Source: Lingula anatina
Taxonomy: Eukaryota > Brachiopoda > Lingulata > Lingulida > Lingulidae
Reading direction: 5' to 3'
DNA length: 36,298 nt
Assembly: GCF_001039355.2 (NCBI RefSeq)
Contig: NW_019775505.1
Location: 103,094-139,391, forward strand
Shown here: piece by piece, positions 13,277 through 25,050 of the stretch
How the letters are laid out: every line of letters begins with the position of its first letter
How positions within the stretch are numbered: position 1 is the first letter of the stretch
Translations under genes and position numbers: made by a program
The notes under the pieces: generated by a model
Databases searched by the model: none
What the model was told of the DNA's origin: nothing
What the model saw: the letters and a program-made list of their open reading frames with translations, nothing else

Positions 13277-16200
13277 AAGCTGGTTTCCATTAAAATTTGA
13301 TGCTGTGAAGGGCATATATGCTGCTAAATGTTCATATTACTTATTTCAGAGTAATAAAGATACACGTTCTTCATAAAATTTCTACATTCCTTCATGCCAT
13401 GAAAAACCAACGCGATATTTCGCATTTTATACGAACCAATGAAATTTTCTCGTGCCCAAGCTTTCTTTACAAGCGCCACTGTCTATGGGGACAAAGTGCC
13501 TCCCCCCTATGTCATATATATCCACCAAATCAGTCACTAAATTGATATTTCCATTTAGAACATGCATTTCCTGTTAGTCCATGCACTTCCATTGTCACAC
13601 AAGAGAATCGTATTGGTTATTTTAAGACGAAAATTTCGCCCCAAAATAAGCCAGTATTTAAACAAGTTGCTATAAACCGCATGACATACCGGAGCTTGCT
13701 CACGTTTGATTTGATAATTAAAATGTGTAAGGGCTCTCGGTTGGATACACTATAAAATGAGAAAGAAGTCTCGAATATGTTGTACCCACATTTTGAAATG
13801 AAGCCTTGAATATTGCCATTATTAAAAAACGTGCATTACTATTATCAATTCAGTTCAAGTACTGTTTTAATCAAAAGTGGGAGTGACTTTAAAAAGTGGG
13901 CGTGTCCGTTGATAAAGAGGCGTGGCCAAAGGTAGGTTAATAACGGACAAAACGTAATACGTGACACCGTTTAAATGAAAAAAAGAGGTCACATTTGTCT
14001 AATTGGCTTGTATTGGATTAGCTCTCCAAGTGGGAGGTAAAAAAAGCTGGTTGACCACGGGATACCCCCTGTGGGCAAAAGGAGGGGTCATTCTGACATG
14101 AAAGGGTCAGCGGTCAGCCAGGGAAGAACAATAAAGTTTGGCATGCACAGATTTTGGATCCATAAATGAAGTATGCTTTTTTTTTTTTTTTTTTTTTTTT
14201 TTTGGATCGTTTTCGTCTGAAGAGCGTTACTTAAAAGTTTAATGAAACTTGATTTGGCTACTATGTGCTTTTTTTCTCTCCACCGTGAATATCATAATCT
14301 TGACCGTAAATATAATAATTCGGATTACAAAATTGAAATAATTAACCATGTGCCGAGTTTCTAGTGCACAGTTTCGTGACCTCTTTGGTCACCATCTTTG
14401 TTTTTTATAAACCAAAAAATTTGCTACTTTCCTCGTCTCACGCATACACGCACACGTAGCGCGCTAAATTAAGCCAACAAAATAATAAATAACAAACGAA
14501 ATAACCTTGAGATAATCAAAATAATAAATTTGTTGTACTTTCTGTCCACCATTCAATTAAAATTCAAAACCCAGTAAAAGAAGATTAAACAACCCATTGT
14601 TCCCTTAATGGATTAATAAATTCTTTGTATGTTCACCATTTGTGCAGTGGATAGTAATTCCATTTTAGCCTTTGGGAATATTACCTGGCTATCTTAAAAG
14701 AAAAAAAGTAATATTCCAGGCAACTTATGTGTACTGTTCTTTTTTTTTTTCAACAGCATGATAAAATGTCCCATATACACTGCATTTGCCATGTACTGTA
14801 TTCCTCATGCTGCGTTCTGAATTAAAGATTGCAGAATTACCAGTTTTCAGGTGCCCATTAAATGGCATAAAACGGTATATACGCCGGGGCTCAAGAACTA
14901 AGGAATTGCAACTTAAAGATACAAAATAACAGTAGCTTAGTTAGCGTCGAGGTTAATTAATCACTAATGTTAAATATTGTACCCCGGGCTCTTTGAAGTC
15001 ACCACTTTCCTTAACGATTGGGTAAACTGGGCCTTATGTGATGAGGAGCTCCCGCCCCCCTGAGGTGGTCTGGGTTGACTCCCGGGGTGGCAAAGTTATG
15101 CAAGCAATTAAGGAGAAACATTGTGAACCGGCACCGTGGTCTTGCTCCGTGTATTGTCAGCATATAACCTTGGTCAATTTGCGGCATTTACTAACAATTA
15201 CCGGTCTTATTCTGTCAATTGCTTTATCAATGAAGTCGGGCATTGATCGGTCTAAGGGGGTGCTGGCTGCAGGATACGGCTATACACTCGCCGAGAAGGT
15301 ATTCAAGATACGCTGCAAGGGCCCCGATGGAAACATGTAATGACAGGGCGAGGTATTGTGGATAGTTGCGACAGTTATCCAGCTTCCACGGCCGCGTGAA
15401 TAACTGGGCATTCCCGATAACGGTGGAACCAATGGCTACGATATGGCAATAGTTCATTTTATCCGTTGAATCAATGTAGGAAGAATACTTGGTGGTAGCG
15501 GCTTTGATTTTGCGGTTTCTGCTTCAGATCACAAATCATCTGATCCAAGGTAAGCGTAAGGAGATACACTCTGTAGCGGGAAGGGCCACTCAATGAATCA
15601 AAAACGGCTACACACGTCAAACAAAGGGAAAATAAGGCTTATATGCAACGCTCCTTTTGTAAACCCTTTGTTGTCTGCTTTTCCGTCTGTTCAATTGCTG
15701 GTCAAACCGACGATCGCTATCTTTGCCTCCCGCCCTTTAATATCAAATGCTTCCATTTTTTGCTCTGTTCTTATTTCTCATCTCTCTCTCTCCCCCCTCC
15801 TCTCTCTTTTGCATATTAGTATCGCTACCAAAATGTTGTATAATTCTATGGTTTGTTGCTCTCATCGGCATGTCCTGCTTGATGTCGACTTTGTTATCGA
15901 CGAACTAGACCATACACAATCTGTTTACCAACAATCTGATCTGATGAAAAATTTCCATTTTAAGCGTCACTATAAACATCTCTACACAGTTACTATGACC
16001 ATTGATTTCCATCACTAGTTGTTTAACCATAAACGCACGTCACAATCTCCCACGGCGTTTTTCATGTGAGGCGAAAAACGTCGATTTTATCGTACCTTAC
16101 CGATGCAGTGTACTTATACGGGTTTGAAACACAATTTCACTGGCTTTCATGTTTGTTGTTTACAATAGTTTAGAACTGTCTTGTTTTCAAGTACAAAAAC

Positions 16201-16979
16201 GTGTGTTTTGAAGCCATTTCATCGATTTAACTTCAAAGAGAACCGAACAGTGGACCACACTTACGCATCAACAATCTTAAAAAGTTGTCTCCCTCTTGTT
16301 ATAGACCAAAAAAAGAGTCACATGCATAGCCTAATTATACGTCTTTAGCGTTGGTAACTCTTACTTCAAAGAAGCATTATATCAATCACGAAGTCAGCAT
16401 CATATAATCTATATCAAAGTAAGCTTTGACCACATTCTAGGCACTTGCTGTCGTCCAAAATAAAGGCCCTAAATCCCAGGGATACCTCTGATGGTCCCAG
16501 CAAGAGCATATAGCCCTAAAAGTATACTGAGGCCAATGGCATAGGTCATCGGGTTAAATGTATCAAAGAGTTGATCGTATGATATAAGATTGAACCTTTT
16601 TTATCATTTTCAAAAATCATTATTTACGATTTGGAAGAACCTAAGGAGGCAATGCCGCGAAGTGTATTATAAATGACAAAGAATGAAGACCAAAAGAAGA
16701 CCAAAGAACGCTGAAGAAATAATGGTGCTGATGATAAAAATGACAATTATAATGGTGATGTTGTTGATGCTAATCGAATCGGCTACAGAAGCTGTATAAC
16801 TGATTGTGCTGGTGTCGATAGTTAATTTGGCGTCGTTATTTGTTATATAACCGGTACTCTAACCACAAGTTTTGCATGCAATAATATTAAAAGTGGCGTA
16901 GATGTCTAGTCGATGACTGTGGTGTGACAGATCGGCGAGGGGTGACTTTGGTCAGAACCTGTAAAAGCAGCACTGCTGT
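13277..16979. other. Gene-poor stretch with no recognised gene
   Basis: Holds a 27-base poly-T run, an A/T-rich stretch near 14280-14620, a somewhat more GC-rich patch at 15030-15460 with short open frames on both strands that match nothing I know, and a CT-rich tract near 15780-15812. No gene supported. Confidence 0.5.
14177..14203. repeat. Poly-T tract
   Basis: 27 consecutive T. It could be the poly-A tail of an old minus-strand retroposed copy, but no recognisable body lies next to it. Confidence 0.9.
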
Positions 16980-17184
16980 GCCCAGTTTCAGCAACACTTG
17001 AAAGCGCTATCCTCTGGATAACACTATCCTTTGGATAAAATTGTTATCCTCTGGGCAATTATCCTGTGGGTAAAGTGATGTTTACTAAACCAGTGGTTAA
17101 AAAAAGCTGCTTTCCTAAGGATAATTGCCCAGAGGATAACAGTTTAATTCAAAGGATAGTTATCTATAGTTGATGAAACTGGGC
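16980..17184. mobile_element. Foldback element with GCCCAGTTTCA ends
   Basis: The left arm starts GCCCAGTTTCAGCAACAC and carries TATCCTTTGGATAAAATTG and TTATCCTCTGGGCAATTATCC. The right arm, reverse-complemented, starts GCCCAGTTTCATCAACTA and carries CTATCCTTTGAATTAAACTG and the same TTATCCTCTGGGCAATTATCC. The unpaired loop is about 50 bp. Multiple ATCCTNTGG sub-repeats lie in each arm. No coding capacity; likely a non-autonomous DNA transposon. Confidence 0.8.
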
Positions 17185-17700
17185 CCTGTATTTTATGACA
17201 GCTATTCTGTCATGATGACACTTTGGACGTGCCACAACGTATGACACTGTCATGCCCGTCGATGTGTTGGATGAGGTGACAAAGACGATAACGACAAGGG
17301 TGACATGTGATGATTGTGGTTGCGGTGACTAGAGATTCGGGGGCAATTCTGGTCATGGTGCCGTGGCAAGTTATCCTGTACATGTAGTGATGACGGTGGT
17401 GGTGATGATGGTGTTTGTGGTGAGGTAGAGTGAATGGTAGCAGTGTTTAGGATGCCAGTGGGTGCAACGGGGATGTGCCCAAATCATCACAACCCTAGGC
17501 TGCTTAACTATGCCATCAATGAATTTAAATTGTTCCTCGAAGAAACCCTGATTTAAACGGACTGCTGGGTAAGAACCACCGTCATCAATTCATCAACATG
17601 CCTCTGTCGCTTTTAAGAAACGGGGGTTAGTGTAAAATAAGCTTTGAAACTCAGGCTAAGCATACAATGACCGTTGTCTTATGTGACTATATCCCGGATG

Positions 17701-17891
17701 TAAGACTCCATTCCCATAGAAACCGTCGGTCTACGTAGATCGATCCAACACTACGGGGACTTTAGCTGAGTGTAATCAGCTTAACTGGAGGAGGCGTTGT
17801 CATTCAGTTAAGCTGATTGCACTCAGCGAAAGTTACCGCAGAGGCGGGTCGATCTACGTAGACCGATTGTGCTTATGTGAATGGGGCCTAA
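17701..17891. mobile_element. Palindromic miniature element with long hairpin arms
   Basis: Ends TAAGACTCCATTCCCA and, reverse-complemented, TTAGGCCCCATTCAC. GGTCTACGTAGATCGATCCA is mirrored by GGTCGATCTACGTAGACC, and CTGAGTGTAATCAGCTTAACTG by CAGTTAAGCTGATTGCACTCAG. Nearly the whole element can fold on itself with a loop of about 14 bases. Same family as 10290-10541. Confidence 0.85.
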
Positions 17892-18772
17892 AAGTCCGCA
17901 TGAACATGAACGGGGTGACACTGAACCTAAGGATATTTTAATGGGGCGGGCAGTAACCTATGCAAACAACGTTTTCAACATTCACTTTCGACTGACTGTT
18001 TTCTCCTCGGACCGAAGATATTCAGAATAATTAAAGGACCCAGGTGTCTGCACTTGAGCCTATGGCAGACCACTCTTGTACATCACACTTGTCGTCTGAG
18101 CATATGTAGGCCGAGGCTGTCACTTCAGCCAACACAAAAACGCTTGCCCGCCCCCATGGCAACGCACCGATACGTTAAGGAAACGCACCGACTCTGGGTC
18201 ATATTTGGAAACGAGATCAGCCAGCCGTGAAGTGTCACCGTCCTCGTTTGAATCATATGTGGCATTATTCAAGATGTGTCCTTTTTTTCCATTCATATGA
18301 TGATGGACTATAACTAACTATGAAGTGAACAACTGGACCACCACTTGTCGCCAAGGTCAACCGTACCGGTCAGTTACACAGTTTTGATTAAATACTTAAA
18401 ATGACGTTGTGCCTTAATCGTGAATCTAGAGGACTAACCGTGTTAAGCGATAAACGATGATCGAATACTCACAACTTGCACGTATTACAACCACAAAATA
18501 ATCGGTTGTCCTCAGCATGACATGACATGACCATTTTAATTGGATCAGCCTTCCTTTTTAATATTCGTAGCAGCACCTAAGGTTATGTATGTTTTTAACT
18601 TACGGTTAATTGTCAAATTAAGTCTGCTTGATTTCATTTTAACAGAGGCGAAGTTCCGTACTGTCGTGCCAACATTCACTTTTATGTACACGGGTATGGA
18701 CAGCTTTCAAATTTACTTTTAAATATACACGTACATAATGTCAGAATGTCTAATGCATCTTAAAAATTCCTT

Positions 18773-18774
<2 letters not shown>

Positions 18775-18813
<39 letters not shown>
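18775..18813. repeat. (GA)n microsatellite
   Basis: About 19 uninterrupted AG units. Confidence 0.95.
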
Positions 18814-18818
<5 letters not shown>

Positions 18819-18870
18819 CTTGAAATAACTTATACAAAACGCATACATTGTTAAAACATGGTAAACTGAC

Positions 18871-18922
18871 CTCGTCCGTGGTCCTTAGATATGCCAGAGT
18901 TCGGTTGGAACCGTTTATAGTT
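18871..18922 (-). other. Orphan exon-like segment, 52 nt
   Basis: On the minus strand the acceptor TTCATTTCTGTTACAG precedes 52 bases that end ACGAG|GTCAGT. Two frames are open: NYKRFQPNSGISKDHGR and TINGSNRTLAYLRTTDE (with split bases). I recognise neither. No partner exon was found, so this is a splice-site pair only; it could be part of an unseen gene or a chance match. Confidence 0.2.
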
Positions 18923-21760
18923 CTGTAACAGAAATGAAGAAGTGTAGTAATATATAAATCTTAAATGTGACCAATGGCGAGCTTGCCTAATGCATAAGTA
19001 GCTTACATTTACAACATCATGAGTGACAGTCTTTGATCTCTCAGCAGGAAAGAAAGCATTTTACTAAACATCCCCATTGTGTTTATATATGTGTCACAAT
19101 TCAGGTGAAATCATACCTTGGAGACGTAAATATGACAATATTTAAATAGACAAGGAAATAAAAAACTATACATGTGTGTGGGTGAAATACGTGGGTCATA
19201 GCAAACTAAGTTTGAAATCCAAACTTGAGGTGTGAGGTGTGTCTGAAATGTAAGGGTTTGATTGGACAACGCTGGATGACGTCAATAACGTGACCTCCAC
19301 CACGTGTATCGGAGACCGAAACGTCTTCATTGCAAAAAAAGATTGGTAAATTGAACACAGGTAGCTTTAGATCAAGTAAATTTAGGTCCAACTCGTCAAA
19401 TGCATGACAAAGGAGGAAAAACCGAATAATAATTAAGTAATATTATATAGAAAAGCATCAATTTATTTTCAGAAAGAGTGTCATCACGGAAGGCGAACGT
19501 TGCAATAATAATGCTGCACCTTGGTCGACGTGTATTTTCACACGTGCAAAGCTCAGACTGTCAAACTGCCTTGCGCAATCAGACGGAAAAGCCAATGAGA
19601 ACCATAATTATGCGTGTTAATATAGTATTCAGCGTTTGTTAAATCTGGTGTAAGTAAACGTAAAGCCCTTGTTACAGAGAGCCCGCCATCCATAAGATTC
19701 ATACAGGTTAGAGTTAACGTGACGTAAGTGGGTCAAAATCTAGGACGGGGCTTACCTGTACAAGCCAATAGGAACCGAATCCTGTACCAAGGGGGGATCT
19801 CTCGTACATGACACCGGCCACATATTTTGCTTTACATAAGGTCATGACATTTTAAAAGGTCAGAGGTTGCAACAATTAAGCATGTGCGACCGGTCAACTA
19901 AAGTGGTCGTCTGGGGAAAACATTACATTTCAATAAAGGGATAGTGTAGAAATTGACGACTGCTTTCCACTAGCGAAAGTATTGTTTGTTCAGTTAGCTA
20001 TTTCCGTAAACATTACCGTTTATCTAAACACATTAAATATGTTTTACAAGCAAAACTAAGCATCTGTTCTTTTTTTTCAAAAACAGAAATTTGACTGAAA
20101 ATACCCAAAGTCACCCGATCGCCCTCTTTCAGCAATCCATAAAATGGGTAGAGTACGAGAGACACGTTCTGTTTCCTATTCCTGTATGTCATTACAGTGT
20201 AATTATTGTTTTGAATGAAACGTCTCATTCATTTAAAATGAAGAATCCAAATCTTGTATTTAAGAGTATTTCATCATCTATGCGCTTCATTTTGGCACTA
20301 CGCCAACGTGCACAGACTTCTCTATAGTTACCATTGACGAAAGTGAGTACGATTGTGTTATAAAATAAACATGAGTTAGCATCTATGGTCTGCAAGCAAT
20401 TTCAACTATTTAAATCCTATAATAAGGTGCAGTAAGCATTAATCCTACATACTAGCTGCTATATCAATTTCTCATTGGGTGACTGGGGCATTATAATTAC
20501 TGAAGTTGATTTATTCACATTTTTTGACTTAAGACACTGTCCTTCGCTGTTATGTGTTGACATTGAACATAAGTCCAACGGTCCCAGTTGCTTGATTTGT
20601 TTGATAAATGTATAATAAATAATAAATGAACGTCTCAACATTAGCTCTTGTAAGATACATAATTTTGGTATAAACTACTTGTAAATAATGTTACGCATGC
20701 GCATTTATTTACACCTTAACACGAACACAAAATCGAATCATTTGGATATATTTTAAAAGAAAAAAATTGTTAAGCAAATTGGTTTCCAGTAGTCAGGATT
20801 CACTGGCATAGAAAGTGGCATGAAAGAAGCGAGACTTCCAATCCGCTCGCAGCTATTGGCAGGGTACCAAACTTGCGGTCTTTCTCATACAGTTTGAAGT
20901 GCGCTCAGGATTTATAGCGCTGTTCTTCAACCGAACTTCAAGTGGCTATTCATTAGCGATGTTTTCACATGAGTACGTCTTCAAATTATGCAAAAATGAT
21001 ACATTTGCACATGTGGACTTTTAAGGATGACACGACTATCAAATAAGTTGTTTTCACCAGGGGTAGTATTATACCAAGCCGTGTACCCCGTTGTGATTAC
21101 GAAAGGGGAACCCAAAAGTTACAAGAAAACCGTAGACTACATCTTTTAAAAGTTGGCATGAAAGGGGTCTCTATTAACGTTAGTGTCCACCCCGGGAAAC
21201 AATGCTGGGGAATTTCAACTTCAAACCACTTCAAATCCTGAATATTTGCATATTGAGGGTAAGACAAGTCCGTGTTATGACTAAATTGACCCTACATGAT
21301 GGATATAAATAAGGAAAAAAGCTTCTATCAAAAGACAAATGCTATGCATTATTTCCTCCTTCTTCGCGTAAATTATCTCAAGTTAACATTCGAGACATTT
21401 TGGGTAGGGTAGTTGAGTGTTTTGGAGCTACTTTTGAAAATGTTTAGATTGAAAATAGTCTCCAAGGTATTGCTCAAGTCATTTGAGCCTCTTTTCTATA
21501 CATATTTCAGTAAATTGTGAGATTGAATAGGCGAAATTGAAAAACAAGTCATACGGGATAGGTCTGTTGATTGTTTTGGGACTAGTATTGAAAAATTAAG
21601 CAGTTAACTGCTAGAGCAAATAAGTTCAAGTTCTAATTATAGGCATTTTGAATAGGAGTGTTTTGAAGCTACATGTACTAATACATGTACTTTTGGCTTA
21701 TTTGTACATGATGTAATAATTTTTAATTGGAAATAAAAAAGGCATTTGACATATTCCATA

Positions 21761-21769
21761 TTTATTCAT

Positions 21770-21808
<39 letters not shown>

Positions 21809-21811
21809 TTA
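21761..21811. repeat. (TTTA)n microsatellite
   Basis: About 12 TTTA units with one early interruption (TTTATTCA). Confidence 0.95.
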
Positions 21812-23311
21812 TTACTTATTATGCACAGATTGCAGTTTGGGTTTAAAATACTATGACTCATTAACATTTTGGTGTATTTCGGACCTCTTGTTGTCTATTT
21901 GAGCGCAAATAAAAACTTAAATCAATATCTAAAATAAATGCCTATTAATATTGTAGATTTATGTAACAGCTTATCATGGTAATTAAGTGCAATGACAAGC
22001 AAAATGTCACGCGTTCAAAGTTTCAATATTTTGATGGCACGGGCACGCCCAATAAAACGGACGTTACATGTGTGTAGTATGTATAATTATGAAGATATTG
22101 TCTTTGATATTGATGACCCATAGTGGTAATCACACGTACATGTACATTGCCATTTAAAGCACAAGCCATACTGTTATTTCCATACAGACATTGGGTTAAG
22201 CATGACATTATCCGATATCAGGGACACATTGATGCCATTTGGCCTATCTTTATATTGCAACATTACTGATGAATTCTGGTTATTTCATTTTTTTTTTCAA
22301 AACCATGTTGTTTTGAGCAATCCTAAAATGCTTTTAATTAAAACTGTTGATGCATTGAAAGGTATTAATCACGGAATCAGCATTTTTAAAAATGGAAAAA
22401 TTACCCACGTTTGTACCTGATGAACTGTTTCCACAGACAGACAAAGCGACGCGACTGAAATAAACAGAACGGTCAAAAGGAAAAATCAAAGCTTTACCTC
22501 TTTTATTTATGGCAAGCTTTTGTGCATTCCACACACTGTGGCCAAACTGAGTAGCTTTGAACTATCTGGTAACGTTCTAGAGGTTATGTGAACGGCGAAC
22601 AAAAAAGCCGATGTCAACTGCTAATAGAAATGCACTTGCTTAACTTTGTAAGCTCACGTGTGTGTTGTTTTCCAACCCTTTTTGCGTAGGTTTTAGTAAC
22701 ACCCGTGTACTGAGTGACGATATTTTGGCAGAAAGTTCAAATCCTATCACCTGACCAACTGAAAACAATAGTGGCCGGTTTGGATTACTCGACGCCCACT
22801 CTCGCAAAAAGTTTCTAGAAGACATATCATACGATTCTTAGCAAAATATTCTAGTAATAGTTGACGTTTCTTACAGCCAACCAAATATGATTGTGGTATC
22901 TGTTATAGTCTAAAATGAAAAAAAGTGAAAGATTTTGCAACATAATGGTTTCAAAGAACTTTTCAAAGAACAATGCAAATCTATCTTGCCAAGTTATATA
23001 CTATAATTAAAGGACAGCGTTTCAAAAATATTAGAAATCAAACCAGGACGTTACAACTCCCTTTGTGATGAACAAACAAAGAATCTAATGACTTTCATAG
23101 TGCTTTCCAATATCTTTTAGTTGAATGTTTATGCGTATGTCCAAAAATGTATAGGTTGGGAAACAGACCGTACAGAATATCGCAATTGCGAACATATAGA
23201 CGTATGTGTAATAAGGATGATGTGTTATAAGATAAATATGTCTGTTTTGCGAACGCTTCTCTTTATCACATAGCAAATTTTGTGAGGAATACCTCATTAG
23301 CCCGCCTTAGA

Positions 23312-23630
23312 TTAAAGGGATGACGATTCTTCATATGAGATTCAAAATATCACAATAAATACATTGTAAGCAAAATATTAAATTTTACCAATAGCATTTT
23401 ACCAAAACAGGGGGCGGTTGATATCGCAAGATAAGGGATCGCCAGTGATGGCTAAACCATCTTAAGACATTATTACGAAAACATCCTCTTTTTAAAAACC
23501 AATCGACTAACTGTGAATGTCGGAGAAGATTCATTCACCATTGGTAAGTATCGCATAATTGTAGTTTACCCCAGCAAAATTCGTTTTATGGCACTTTTCC
23601 CACCAAAAAGAAGAATTGTCATCCCTTTAA
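23312..23630. mobile_element. TTAA-flanked miniature transposon, copy 2
   Basis: The left end TTAAAGGGATGACGATTCTTC is inverted at the right end as AAGAATTGTCATCCCTTTAA; TTAA is present at 23312-23315 and 23627-23630. The right half (GATTCATTCACCATTGGTAAG...GTTTACCCCAGCAAAATTCG) aligns to 251-311, and the left half (ATGAGATTCAAAATATCACAATAAA) to 24-49, identifying 1-345 as a relative. No transposase frame. Confidence 0.85.
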
Positions 23631-23939
23631 CTAAAATGACGTAACAAACATATATCGATTATATTGCATATCACTAATATTGATAAGTTCTTCCGCGCTG
23701 CGTACCAATACATCTTTATAGTGCATGCGCCAGACACGTATAACGTTGGCACTTCATATGCAAATAATTGATGTACTAGTGTGAACATCATACAGTGATA
23801 CCATAAAAATATCAAACCATAATTCACTTATCGCTGAAAAGTAATAGTCTTCAGTGTCTGCTCTTTGTCAGGGATTCTGTCTTCAGCCCGCCTTAGTTTT
23901 AATCGCTTCTCTGTCTCCCAGCAGGTCTGCCTTCATAAC
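23631..23939. other. Spacer between transposon and minisatellite
   Basis: AT-rich, no gene seen. GCCCGCCTTAG appears just before the element (23300-23310) and again at 23887-23897. Confidence 0.4.
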
Positions 23940-24720
23940 TGACTTCCTACCTGCTTGTTCAAAGGTCCATCTACCTATCTGGTAACCTACCTACCAGCCA
24001 AACTACCTAGCTGCCTGCCTGAATGCCTCTCTCCCTCCCTCCCTGTTAAACTGCCTGTCTGCTTGCTTGCCCAAAGGTCTACCTACCTATCTGCTAACCT
24101 ACCTACCAAACAAACTACCTAGCTTCCTGCCTGCCTCCCTCCCTGTTTAACTGCCTGCCTGCCTTTGTCCAAAGGTCTACCTATCTGCTAACCTGCCTAC
24201 CTGCCTGCCTACCTACCTACCTACCTACCTACCTACCTAACTGCCTGCCTGCCTTTGTCCTTCCCTCCCTGTTTAACTGCCTGCCTGCCTGCCTTTGTCC
24301 AAAGGTCTACCTATCTGCTAACCTGCCTACCTACCTACCTACCTACCTACCTACCTACCTACCTACCTAGCTGCCTGCCTGCCTTTGTCCAAAGGTCTAC
24401 CTATCTGCTAACCTGCCTACCTACCTACCTACCTAGCTGCCTGCCTGCCTTTGTCCCTCCCTCATTCCTTCTCTCCCTCCCTGTTTAACTGCCTGTCTGC
24501 TTGCTTATCCAAAGGTCTATCTACCTATCTGCTAATATACCTACCTACCTACCTACCTACCTAACTGCCTGCCTGCCTTTATCCCTCCCTCCTTCCTTCC
24601 CTCCCTCCCTGTTTAACTGCCTGTCTGCTTGCTTATCCAAAGGTCTATCTACCTATCTGCTAACCTACCTACCTACCTACATGTAACAACTGTACCTACC
24701 TGCCTTCCTCCCTCCCTCCC
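23940..24720. repeat. Composite CCTA/CCTG/CCCT minisatellite
   Basis: Seven copies of a higher-order unit marked by AAAGGTC at 23961, 24073, 24171, 24301, 24391, 24511 and 24639 (spacings 112, 98, 130, 90, 120, 128). Each unit runs AAAGGTCTACCTATCTGCTAAC, a variable (CCTA)n block, (CCTG)n, (CCCT)n and GTTTAACTGCCTG. Length variation comes from the tetranucleotide blocks. Open frames here (Leu-Pro-Thr-Tyr repeats) are by-products. Confidence 0.9.
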
Positions 24721-25001
24721 TTTAACTGATTTCCTGCTTGTCCGTCTGTTAACCCCTACTAGCTTATCTATTTAGTACAGTTGTATCTGCCTTTTTGACT
24801 GTCTGTCGGTGTGTCTGTCAGTCTGTCTGTCTGTCTGTTTCTCTGTCTGCCCGTCTCTCTGTCTTTTTTTGTCTATGATTAGCTGTCTACCTGTGCCCGG
24901 TATGTCGGCCAAATATTCACATACCACATGTCTTTATGATGCGCATCTATTTGTTTGGTGTAACTTGTTCATGGTGCAGGAAGCGCCAACAAAGGCAGAA
25001 A

Positions 25002-25019
25002 ACACACACTCACACACAG

Positions 25020-25045
<26 letters not shown>
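25002..25045. repeat. (CA)n microsatellite
   Basis: CA units with interruptions near the start (ACACTCACACACAGACAC), then about 13 pure units. Confidence 0.9.

Positions 25046-25050
<5 letters not shown>

Larger units (their letters stand above)
17892..23311. other. Gene-poor stretch with no recognised gene
   Basis: Mostly unique AT-rich DNA. It includes two microsatellites, an inverted fragment of the 3097-3445 element at about 19672-19766 (GAGAGCCCGC...GTGGGTCAAAATCT...TTACCTGTACA), an NRF-1-like word at 20693-20703 and the exon-like segment at 18871-18922. Open frames are short and unrecognised. Confidence 0.5.

Noticed and set aside
15038-15457. Overlapping 100- and 76-codon frames on opposite strands
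   Set aside because: No family recognised; likely chance frames in a slightly GC-richer patch.
15528-15549. 22-nt segment between TTCAG and AAG|GTAAGCG on the plus strand (possible microexon)
   Set aside because: Both splice signals are good but the segment is very short, no partner exons were found and such pairs are expected by chance.
22733-22753. GTTCAAATCC word resembling a tRNA T-loop (plus strand)
   Set aside because: The flanking bases do not form a T-stem and no acceptor stem is present.
24255-24686. Open frames with Leu-Pro-Thr-Tyr repeats
   Set aside because: They arise from the CCTA/CCTG minisatellite; any frame of a stop-free tetranucleotide repeat is open.
24001-24720. Possible CRISPR-like spaced repeats
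   Set aside because: The spacing is variable, the 'spacers' are simple tetranucleotide repeats and the context is eukaryotic.
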